DNA of 64,000 nucleotides, taken from positions 248,001 to 312,000 of the forward strand of contig NZ_JBNILH010000004.1 in assembly GCF_050107595.1 (NCBI RefSeq), written 5' to 3'. Shown here one piece after another: positions 6,477 through 13,854 of the stretch. Positions within the stretch are counted from its first letter, which is position 1. Every line of letters begins with the position of its first letter. This stretch comes from Bacillus_AB infantis_C (GTDB taxonomy: Bacteria > Bacillota > Bacilli > Bacillales > Cytobacillaceae). The notes beneath the pieces are model-generated. The model searched no databases, was not told the DNA's origin, and saw nothing but the letters and a program-made list of their open reading frames with translations. The position numbers and the translations under genes were made by a program.

Positions 6477-8237
6477 CTATCTCAGAAGCTGAAGAATGGC
6501 CTGCGGCTGCTGATTGGCCTGGGCGAGCATCGATTGGGCAGCCTGGGCGAGAATATTTTCTTTTGTCAGAGCCGCCATCTCCTTTGCCATATCCACATCT
6601 CTTATTCTTGACTCTGCCGACTGTGTGTTTTCAAGGGTATTTTCCGTCACCTTCAAGGCGCTTTCCAGCCGGTTTTGATAGGCTCCAAGACGTGAACGCT
6701 CACCAGAAACAGCAGTGATGGCACTGTCAAAAAGCGAGATGGCTGCATCAGCATTCTGGACCAGGGCTGCGCTGTATATGCCAAGAGAGGTGCTGTCAAC
6801 AAGGCTCAGATTCAAATCCATGGTCTGACCGGCATTTGCGCCAATCTGCAGCTTCAAAATTCCCGTATCCTCGAATGAATTCGCCCATATGGAAATCATC
6901 GGGTCTGCTGATGGTGTATAGCCGGTGCTCGAAGACCAGTTAAGGGAGAAATCAAAATTAGCCGGCACCGGATTGGAGGCATCCGAAACAACGGAAAGAT
7001 CATCGGCACTGCCCGTGATGCTTCCAACTCCATCTGCGTCCCCTCTGCTGAGCAGCGTATCAATATAACTTGCCCCAATTGCTTTAAAGTCGTTCATAAA
7101 AGCTGTGAGGCCGCCGCTATACAAGCTCGTACCGCTGCCATCCTTCAGTTCCTTTAAGGCAGTGTCAACTGATTTCAAATTGCCGTCGGCAAGGATCATC
7201 ATTAAATCTTTAATGCTCTGTGTGCCTCCTGACTTTGTCTGCAGCTGCTCATCCAGATATTTCACTGCAGCATATGAGGCTGAATAGAAGTCAGATGAAC
7301 TGTAGGGCCCAGTAATATAATCCACAACCCTCTGAGAGCTGCCAAGAATTGCGACACTGGTCTCCAGGCGCTCATCAGCACCAGGCAAATACTCCGCCGC
7401 GCCTTCCTTGAACCACTTGGGCATGGCTGAATCAAGCATATTCATCCCGGACGCACCCATAACCGCATGGACCATCTCGTGGGCTACTATGCGGTCCTTT
7501 GAAATCCAGAGGCCGTCCTCATTAAAGAAATCCGCTTCATCAAGCACCAGCTGGAAGCCGGATGCTGCCCCTGTAGCTGTATTGACCATCGAAGAAACAT
7601 AGGCAACCGTCCCTCCAGGCGCATCGTATTCATAAATGATGTCAAGCTCTGTTCCCGGTTTGGCCGATATTCCGTAAAAGTTGGAAATCATCTGTACAGG
7701 TGTGTTCAGCATATAATCGTTCAGCGCGGCACTCATCTCTGCTGCGTCAGCATAAAAAGCATCACCTGCAGGGGTAGTAGCACCACCACCTCCTCCAGAC
7801 GGCGGCGGTGCTGCTATGCCCTTGCCTCTTAGCACCTTAATGGTATTGAACTCTGTACGCTCAGAAATCCCACTTATTTCTTCAATGATGTTCTCCACTT
7901 CAAGCTGAAGCTGCTCTTTATCCTCCGGCGTATTTGTATCATTCGCCGCCTGGACGGAAAGTTCCCTTCCCCTTTGAAGAAGGGAATGAACTTCATTTAA
8001 AGCACCCTCCGCTGTCTGGATCAGAGAGATGCCATCCTGGATGTTCCTGGAGGCCTGATCAAGCCCGCGGAGCTGTGCCCTCATTTTTTCAGAAATGGCG
8101 AGACCGGCAGCATCATCTGAGGCACCATTAATCCTCAATCCGCTGGCTAAGCGGTTCATATGCTTACTGATTACCGGGCTTTTTTCTTTCATTCTGCCAA
8201 GAATCTGGTTTGCTCCTGCATTTGTATGGATGCGCAT
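6477..8237 (-). CDS. Flagellinolysin: flagellin with an inserted metallopeptidase
   Basis: The 586-residue protein begins with a flagellin N-terminal region (about 1-140, with LASGLRINGASDDAAGLAIS). A proline/glycine linker (APPPSGGGGG near 143-152) leads to an insert of about 330 residues, and the protein ends with a flagellin C-terminal region (about 490-586, ending QPQAILQLLR). The insert contains HEMVH at 253-257 and WFKEGAAEY at 275-283, the zinc-binding layout of a gluzincin peptidase. This matches flagellinolysin, a proteolytically active surface-exposed flagellin known in several Firmicutes. It is the last gene of a SigD unit fliS-giant flagellin-flagellinolysin. It is probably incorporated into the filament as a minor subunit. 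Confidence 0.9.
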   Translation of the reverse strand: MRIHTNAGANQILGRMKEKSPVISKHMNRLASGLRINGASDDAAGLAISEKMRAQLRGLDQASRNIQDGISLIQTAEGALNEVHSLLQRGRELSVQAANDTNTPEDKEQLQLEVENIIEEISGISERTEFNTIKVLRGKGIAAPPPSGGGGGATTPAGDAFYADAAEMSAALNDYMLNTPVQMISNFYGISAKPGTELDIIYEYDAPGGTVAYVSSMVNTATGAASGFQLVLDEADFFNEDGLWISKDRIVAHEMVHAVMGASGMNMLDSAMPKWFKEGAAEYLPGADERLETSVAILGSSQRVVDYITGPYSSSDFYSASYAAVKYLDEQLQTKSGGTQSIKDLMMILADGNLKSVDTALKELKDGSGTSLYSGGLTAFMNDFKAIGASYIDTLLSRGDADGVGSITGSADDLSVVSDASNPVPANFDFSLNWSSSTGYTPSADPMISIWANSFEDTGILKLQIGANAGQTMDLNLSLVDSTSLGIYSAALVQNADAAISLFDSAITAVSGERSRLGAYQNRLESALKVTENTLENTQSAESRIRDVDMAKEMAALTKENILAQAAQSMLAQANQQPQAILQLLR

Positions 8238-8259
8238 ATTCTTTCACCTGCGGTTTCTA

Positions 8260-11200
8260 TTATTTTAATAACGCCAAAACCTCTTCGCCTGATTTATTGA
8301 TTTGAGCGGCCATCGCCTGCTGCGACTGTGCGAGAATCTGATAGCGGACCAGATTCATTGCCTCCTTCGCCATATCGGCATCCTGGATTCTGCTCAATGC
8401 TGAAATAGTATTTTCCTCAATGGAAGACAAATTGGCTGATATATGCTCTAGCCTGTTTTCAACAGCCCCTGCATTGCCGAGCTCTTTTAAAATAAAGTTC
8501 AGAGATTTATCGATAAGCTGAAGCCCTTTTTCGGCATCTTCGTAATTCCTGACACAAATGATGTTCGTATCCTTAAGCATGTTATCAAAGGACTCGATTT
8601 TCACATTATAGGTATCTCCTGCATTCGCCCCTACCTGGAAGGTAAAGCTGTTCGGGCTGTATTCCTCCGGATGCCTCACCCGGTAATCCACCTTCAGGCT
8701 ATGACTGCCAGTCCCTAAAGTGATCATATCAGCCTTTAAAACAACCCGGCTGCTCTCCAGGCTGAATTGATCAGCAGATAGCGCCTGGCCATCCAGGTAA
8801 ACGGCGAGATTTTCCGGATCGATCTCTGCCCCAAGCAGCCCGCTTCCGGCTTCATGCTCGCAGTAGGCATTGAAAAAGTCATTGGGTGAGCTGGAATCCA
8901 GCCCAATATCCAGTGCATCAAAGTACTCTACTCTCATATTTACATAGCCCATCGTATTCGTAACATCCGGACGGGCAGACCCGATAATCTCAATTTGATT
9001 GCCGGTGTGTAAGTATCCGTCCCCATCAGGTCCCGAAGCCTCGCTGACTTCTTCCCCTTCAAGAGTCACTTTATAGATATAGGAATTTTGCGGCACAGTT
9101 GTTTTTAAATCACCTGATGTGATGGAATATATCTTATATGCCCCATCGATACCTTCCTTGTCAGGGCGGTACTCTCCGTGCAGCGACAGCATCCCGGTAT
9201 CTGGATCATAGGTGTATCCATCATTCTCATCATAGGGCACTTCACTTCCATTATGATAGACTCGAATTGCCTTTGGTACTGCATTCCCTTCAATCCCGTA
9301 GCTCTGCGTATCAGTGCTCAGCCTGAAATCATAGCTTCCGTTCTCTTTTGGAACAGCGGCACTTTCATAGACATAATAAACATCTACATCTGTACTCAGG
9401 CCGGCAGCCGGCCTTGAATCGCCATATAGTTCGATGTTATTCGTCTGTTTATTGTAAAAATAGCCATTTGTCTTTGCTGCATCATATTGCACCTCAGTTC
9501 CATCGACCATTACTTTAAAGGCTGAAGAAACGGAAGCGGGATCCGCCCCATAGGTTTCCGGGGGATAGGATAGCTTCACCTCTACTTTTTCATCCTGATA
9601 GGAAGGGCCTCCGGAGGCCGCCACCATATAAACAGAGTACGTATCACCAATATTGGGGCGGCTTGTACCATAAAGCTCAATCGTATTTGTAGCCTTATTG
9701 TATTGATAGCCGTTTTCGGCGGAATACTCAATAGTCTCTGATCCGTTCCGCAGGACTTTTAATGAGCTTGGTGAACTTCCTGTTTCGAGATTATACAGTT
9801 CCGGGTATCTGTAGCCAAGCGGGATTCCATAAACGTCCTTCGTTGTGTTCGATGTGTCGTAAATGTACTGCACTTTAACTTCTTGGCCCGAAGGTACATC
9901 CGGCCTTGAATCTCCATAGATGCTGATTTTTCCGGTGGATGAATCATAGGTGTAGCCGTTCGTTTTGCTTGCATCGTATTTAACTTCATTGCCGCCTACA
10001 TAAACACGCAGAGATCGTTCTGCAGACAGATCGCTGTTTTCCAGATTATAAGTGTCAGCACTGTTTGTAATGGATAGCGAGTAGATTTGATTCCGACCGT
10101 CAGAGTCACTGAAATGCTCAATACTGACAGACTGATTGTACGAGGGACGCAAATCCCCATAAAATTCAACCTTGCCTGAAGCCGCATCTACATATACACC
10201 TGTCGTGCCCTCAACATCAGATGGCCGCGATGATAGTAGCTGCGAACGGTCAACTGACACACCGCCGACTTTAATATCCAATGACCGCGGCCCGCTTTCT
10301 CCGTGCATGTTATACACCTCTGCATAAGAAGAAAGGGATACTGTATGAATATTGTTAGGGCTTGAATCAGAAACATAGGAAAAAGAGTAATAATCCTGCG
10401 CATCATCTCCTGCCTCATTTCCAATAATTGCATCACCATAAAAGGTAATGCTGCTGCCCGAAACTTGATAATACCCTCCTGCAGGCGGATCCCCCTGTCC
10501 GTCCCAATAGGTGAGTTCTCTTGAGGTGCTGTCCGTCGCCTTATACACCTTCAATGAAGCGGTGCTTGTATTCATCCGATATAAATCCGGACTATCCGGC
10601 ATTGTAATTGTATTATTCTGCGGCGGGATATTCAGCGTATCCCCGGTTGTAATTAGATTGACCCCGTAATTGGAGACAGATCCCGCTGTGTTAACATCAA
10701 CCCGCTTAATGTTTCCGAGGCTATCTGAATAGGCGAAGGAAGTGTTTCCTGAAGCATCTGCTATTGGGGAAAAGCTGAAGTCAGAGCTGCCATCGGAAAA
10801 AGCCCTGACAAGTGACCAATAGCTTGTTCCTGTACTGCTTCGTCTTTCCAGGTTCAAGTAAGTCCCATCATAACGCAGCCGCATCAGTCCATCTTTAGAA
10901 GAAGTTTGCTGAGGGAGAGCCGACTCCGCTCCTCCTGCTGAAACAGGATCTGCCCCTCCCATCGCACTTACAGCATACTGTCCATTATCCCGGCTTGATG
11001 TAAAAATCACCGTCTGCCCGTCACTTGACCATTGGGGATTGTAGTCCCTTACTGTTGTTCCAATATAAGATTTAGGAGGATTAAGGTCTGGCAGTGATTC
11101 AAATTCTTCAGTCCTATTATAATTATTTGATACTGATACAGGGCCAAGCGAATTTCCCAATACCCTGCTGGAATTTACATCAACTGCAGGCCCTTGATAT

Positions 11201-11712
11201 TTGGACATCAGATTAATCGTCTTCATGGCAGATCGATTTTCATATATATATTGACCCGGCTTTTCATTTGTCAGAAGCTTGATGGTATTAAACTCTGTAT
11301 CATGCACAACATGATTCAGCTCTTTTTTCAATTCATCAATTTCATTCTGTATGATCAATGTGTCCGCCTGGTTCATCGGCACATAATTGCCTTGTTCAAC
11401 TGATGTATTCGTTCCATTCATGGATTGTACGGTGAGTTCCCTGATGCGGTGGATGATCTTCGTCATCTCCTGCATGGCTCCATCTGCGACCTGTACCATG
11501 GAACCCGCATCCTGGACATTGCGGATCGCCTGGCCGCTCCCGCGGGCAAGCGCGTGGAGCTTTTGGCTGATTGCAAGACCGGCAGCGTCATTTGCCGCGG
11601 TCCTGATCCTCTGGCCGGAAGCCAGCTTTTCCATTGTTTTTCCCAGCTTGCTTTGGTTCTTCTTGATGCGGTTGTTCAGGTTAAGAGACAGATTCCCGCC
11701 TTTAATGATCAT
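8260..11712 (-). CDS. Giant flagellin with beta-propeller-like and repeat insert
   Basis: The protein has about 1150 residues. The first ~150 (TMEKLASGQRIRTAANDAAG) and the last ~110 (ending NKSGEEVLALLK) are flagellin D0/D1 regions. Between them lie a WD40/TolB-like stretch (about 225-340, NPQWSSDGQTVIFTSSRDNG) and seven to eight degenerate repeats of roughly 70-90 residues. The repeats share cores such as NGYFYNKQTNNIELYGDSRP. The start is either ATG at 11712 with AGGTG upstream or GTG at 11721; I prefer the ATG. The repeats probably decorate the filament surface; adhesion or carbohydrate binding would be speculation. A FliS paralogue lies directly upstream. Confidence 0.85.
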   Translation of the reverse strand: MIIKGGNLSLNLNNRIKKNQSKLGKTMEKLASGQRIRTAANDAAGLAISQKLHALARGSGQAIRNVQDAGSMVQVADGAMQEMTKIIHRIRELTVQSMNGTNTSVEQGNYVPMNQADTLIIQNEIDELKKELNHVVHDTEFNTIKLLTNEKPGQYIYENRSAMKTINLMSKYQGPAVDVNSSRVLGNSLGPVSVSNNYNRTEEFESLPDLNPPKSYIGTTVRDYNPQWSSDGQTVIFTSSRDNGQYAVSAMGGADPVSAGGAESALPQQTSSKDGLMRLRYDGTYLNLERRSSTGTSYWSLVRAFSDGSSDFSFSPIADASGNTSFAYSDSLGNIKRVDVNTAGSVSNYGVNLITTGDTLNIPPQNNTITMPDSPDLYRMNTSTASLKVYKATDSTSRELTYWDGQGDPPAGGYYQVSGSSITFYGDAIIGNEAGDDAQDYYSFSYVSDSSPNNIHTVSLSSYAEVYNMHGESGPRSLDIKVGGVSVDRSQLLSSRPSDVEGTTGVYVDAASGKVEFYGDLRPSYNQSVSIEHFSDSDGRNQIYSLSITNSADTYNLENSDLSAERSLRVYVGGNEVKYDASKTNGYTYDSSTGKISIYGDSRPDVPSGQEVKVQYIYDTSNTTKDVYGIPLGYRYPELYNLETGSSPSSLKVLRNGSETIEYSAENGYQYNKATNTIELYGTSRPNIGDTYSVYMVAASGGPSYQDEKVEVKLSYPPETYGADPASVSSAFKVMVDGTEVQYDAAKTNGYFYNKQTNNIELYGDSRPAAGLSTDVDVYYVYESAAVPKENGSYDFRLSTDTQSYGIEGNAVPKAIRVYHNGSEVPYDENDGYTYDPDTGMLSLHGEYRPDKEGIDGAYKIYSITSGDLKTTVPQNSYIYKVTLEGEEVSEASGPDGDGYLHTGNQIEIIGSARPDVTNTMGYVNMRVEYFDALDIGLDSSSPNDFFNAYCEHEAGSGLLGAEIDPENLAVYLDGQALSADQFSLESSRVVLKADMITLGTGSHSLKVDYRVRHPEEYSPNSFTFQVGANAGDTYNVKIESFDNMLKDTNIICVRNYEDAEKGLQLIDKSLNFILKELGNAGAVENRLEHISANLSSIEENTISALSRIQDADMAKEAMNLVRYQILAQSQQAMAAQINKSGEEVLALLK

Positions 11713-11747
11713 CTTAAACACCTAACCTCTCTGCTGTTCTTGCTGTC

Positions 11748-12119
11748 TTATCTAATGCGGTCCAGTGACTCCTGCCATACCCTCAATATTTCTCTTAAAT
11801 ACTCTTCTGCTTCCTGTAAAGGCTGAAGCTCTGCATCAATGTTTGCCATAATCAGCTGCCTGTATATAAAATCCAATACTGCAGCAGTCTCGCTTCCGCC
11901 ATCTGCCTCGCCATTCACACACAGACTAAGCTCCGAGACGATCAGCTGTGCTTTTTTCAGGCTCTCATTTCTTTCTGCGATATTCCCGCTCTGGATTTCG
12001 GCAGCTGCCTTTTGGATACAGGCAATGCCGGCCTCAAGCAGGAATCTGACCAGCTCTTTCGCTGGCGCTGTCTGCAGCTGATTATTTTTATATATTTCAA
12101 TCACTTGGTTATAGTCCAT
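11748..12119 (-). CDS. FliS-like flagellin export chaperone (paralogue 2)
   Basis: The 123-residue, mostly helical protein resembles FliS, with LQTAPAKELVRFLLEAGIAC in place of the usual ASPGELTLMLYNGCLKF and a conserved FIYRQLIMANI helix. FliS binds the disordered C-terminus of flagellin and delivers it to the export gate. This copy is the first gene of the SigD unit containing the giant flagellin and flagellinolysin, so it is probably their dedicated chaperone. It is more divergent than the canonical copy at 13430. Confidence 0.75.
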   Translation of the reverse strand: MDYNQVIEIYKNNQLQTAPAKELVRFLLEAGIACIQKAAAEIQSGNIAERNESLKKAQLIVSELSLCVNGEADGGSETAAVLDFIYRQLIMANIDAELQPLQEAEEYLREILRVWQESLDRIR

Positions 12120-12138
12120 ATAAGCAAACCCCTATTTT

Positions 12139-12165
12139 ATATCGGCATTATGTAACCGTTCTTAA
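12139..12165 (-). promoter_or_regulatory. SigD promoter of the fliS2-giant flagellin-flagellinolysin unit
   Basis: On the minus strand TTAA (12162-12165) is followed after exactly 15 nt by a perfect GCCGATAT (12139-12146), 20 nt ahead of the start codon. It is back to back with the plus-strand SigD site at 12174-12200. Confidence 0.8.
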
Positions 12166-12173
12166 TAACACAC

Positions 12174-12200
12174 TGAATAAATGTTAAATATATCCGATAA
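12174..12200 (+). promoter_or_regulatory. SigD promoter of the divergent flagellin
   Basis: TGAA (12174-12177) is followed after 15 nt by TCCGATAA (12193-12200). The -35 deviates at one base and the -10 at two bases from TAAA-N15-GCCGATAT, but spacing and position are right for the flagellin at 12238. Confidence 0.6.
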
Positions 12201-12237
12201 TAAGAGAGTAGTTATTTTTACACAAAGGGGGGATTAG

Positions 12238-13047
12238 ATGAAAATTCAAAATCAGGCAATGGTGTCTTTTTCGGTAACCCGTTACCAGAAAAACAACACA
12301 AAGATGGATAAAACGATTGAGAAGCTTGCATCCGGTATGGAAATCAAAAAGGCGAGCGACAATCCGACCGGCCTTGCCATCTCGGAAACGATGAGAGCGC
12401 AGATTAGAGGGCTTTCACAGGCACAGAGGAATATGCAGGATGGCCTTTCTGTTCTCCAGGCAGAGAATGAAGGCCTCAACCACGTCAACTCCCTTCTTCA
12501 GCGGGCAAGGGAGCTAACTGTCATGGCTTCCAATGATACGCTGACATTTGCAGATAGAGAAGCAGCGCAGACAGAGTATAATGAATTGCTTCAAGGGATC
12601 AATGACACTGCGGAAAAGCTGGAATTCAACACGAAAAAAATTCTGGGCGAGAATGCACCGCTTGTAATAATGGTCGGATCCAATTCCGGACAGCAGATTA
12701 AAGTAGATCTCGTAAATGTGAGGACTTCAGAGCTAGGTCTGGATGGTACCTCGATGATTTTGCGGGAAAATGCTGAAGATCTTATCACAAAATTGGACGG
12801 CGCCATCACAAAAGTAACAGGCTATCTGACGAAGGTAGGCTCCGATTATGAAACAGTAGAGCATCACTTGAGAAATGCTTCGCTGTTTGAAGCGAACATT
12901 ACCACTTCTTACTCAATGCTGAAGGATGCCAATATGGCAGAAAAAATGCTTGATTTTGTAAGCCTGAATATCCGAAAAAATGCCGACCAGCTGCTGGTTT
13001 CCAATGTAAACCAGGGGACACGCGAGGCACTGGAGCTATTAAAATAG
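12238..13047 (+). CDS. Divergent flagellin, opposite strand to the rest of the cluster
   Basis: The 269-residue protein has the flagellin N-terminal pattern TIEKLASGMEIKKASDNPTG and GLAISETMRAQIRGL. A short central part follows, then a C-terminal helix with MLKDANMAEKMLDFVSLNI. The N-terminus (MKIQNQAMVSFSVTRY) and the end (NQGTREALELLK) differ from the usual MRINHNIAALN and QPQGVLQLLR. It is the only late-flagellar gene on the plus strand here and has its own SigD promoter and terminator. AAAGGGGGG upstream is a strong ribosome site. It is likely a minor or alternative filament subunit. Confidence 0.9.
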   Translation: MKIQNQAMVSFSVTRYQKNNTKMDKTIEKLASGMEIKKASDNPTGLAISETMRAQIRGLSQAQRNMQDGLSVLQAENEGLNHVNSLLQRARELTVMASNDTLTFADREAAQTEYNELLQGINDTAEKLEFNTKKILGENAPLVIMVGSNSGQQIKVDLVNVRTSELGLDGTSMILRENAEDLITKLDGAITKVTGYLTKVGSDYETVEHHLRNASLFEANITTSYSMLKDANMAEKMLDFVSLNIRKNADQLLVSNVNQGTREALELLK

Positions 13048-13075
13048 GAGGAACCAATTGGTTCCTCCTTTCCTT
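13047..13075 (+). terminator. Terminator of the divergent flagellin
   Basis: A palindromic stem, GGAGGAACC (13047-13055) with GGTTCCTCC (13060-13068), is followed by TTTCCTT. It overlaps the last base of the stop codon region. Confidence 0.75.
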
Positions 13076-13079
13076 ATGG

Positions 13080-13430
13080 CTAATTCCGCTTATCGTAGAA
13101 AACCCCGTCCAGCTGATGGCCTTCATATGGGTTCGAATACTTAACCATATTAGTCTTCTTTTTCTGTGTCTGCTGAATATCAGCCTTTACCAGAGAAAAC
13201 AGAATTTCTAGGCGTTTATCAATGGTTTGATTCCATTCATTGATTTGCTTTCCCATCACCAGCTCTTCACTGGAAAAAGGAGGCTTAATATTTTGGAGCA
13301 AAGAATCTCTTTCGGACAGCAAAGCTTCAATTTCTTTTATAACGCTGTTTCTTCCTGATTCCTCAAACGATTGCTGACAAACCTGGAAAAGCTTTTCTGT
13401 AGCATCATAGCATAGAGCAACAGCTCCCAT
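13080..13430 (-). CDS. fliT: FliT-like flagellar protein
   Basis: The 116-residue helical protein lies immediately after fliS. Its ATG overlaps the fliS stop by one base (TAATG at 13428-13432), so translation is coupled. In-frame sequence upstream to 13490 exists but lies inside fliS. In B. subtilis FliT follows FliS and acts as export chaperone of the cap protein FliD. Sequence conservation of FliT is low, so the call rests mainly on position, size and helical content. The gene is the last of the flaG-fliD-fliS-fliT unit. Confidence 0.7.
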   Translation of the reverse strand: MGAVALCYDATEKLFQVCQQSFEESGRNSVIKEIEALLSERDSLLQNIKPPFSSEELVMGKQINEWNQTIDKRLEILFSLVKADIQQTQKKKTNMVKYSNPYEGHQLDGVFYDKRN

Positions 13431-13831
13431 TAAACCCGGCCACTTTCTGTAAATGTGTTTTGGCGGTTCTCTTGGATAACCTGCTTCCATGTATCACGGA
13501 ACTCAGTGACAAACCCCTCTACTTCATCAAGGATTTCGGTATCGTTTTTGAGGTTCGCTTCCACCAGCCGTCTTTTCAGATAATCGTAAAGCGGCATCAG
13601 GCTTTGGGAGATTTCCAATTCCATATTCAAAGTCACCATAAGCTCGTTTACTATATTTTGTGCTTTTAGCAGGTTCGTATTTTTGCCGGTAATATTTCTA
13701 TTTTCAATATCCATTTTTGCCTGATGGATGAATTTAAGGCATCCATTATAGAGCATTAAGGTCAATTCGCCTGGCGAAGCCGTGTTGACTGAGTTCGATT
13801 TATATGCTGCATAAGGGTTCGTAATCGCCAT
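13430..13831 (-). CDS. fliS: Flagellin export chaperone FliS
   Basis: The 133-residue protein shows the classic FliS features: NPYAAYKSNSVNTASPGELT at the N-terminus, then LMLYNGCLKFIHQA and LYDYLKRRLVEANLKND. FliS is a four-helix chaperone that binds the flagellin C-terminus in the cytosol and, through FliW, links flagellin levels to CsrA. AAGGAGAG precedes the ATG. It follows fliD by 23 nt and overlaps fliT by one base. It is the canonical copy among three FliS-like genes in the window. Confidence 0.95.
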   Translation of the reverse strand: MAITNPYAAYKSNSVNTASPGELTLMLYNGCLKFIHQAKMDIENRNITGKNTNLLKAQNIVNELMVTLNMELEISQSLMPLYDYLKRRLVEANLKNDTEILDEVEGFVTEFRDTWKQVIQENRQNTFTESGRV

Positions 13832-13854
13832 CTTGACTCTCCTTTTTCGTTTTA

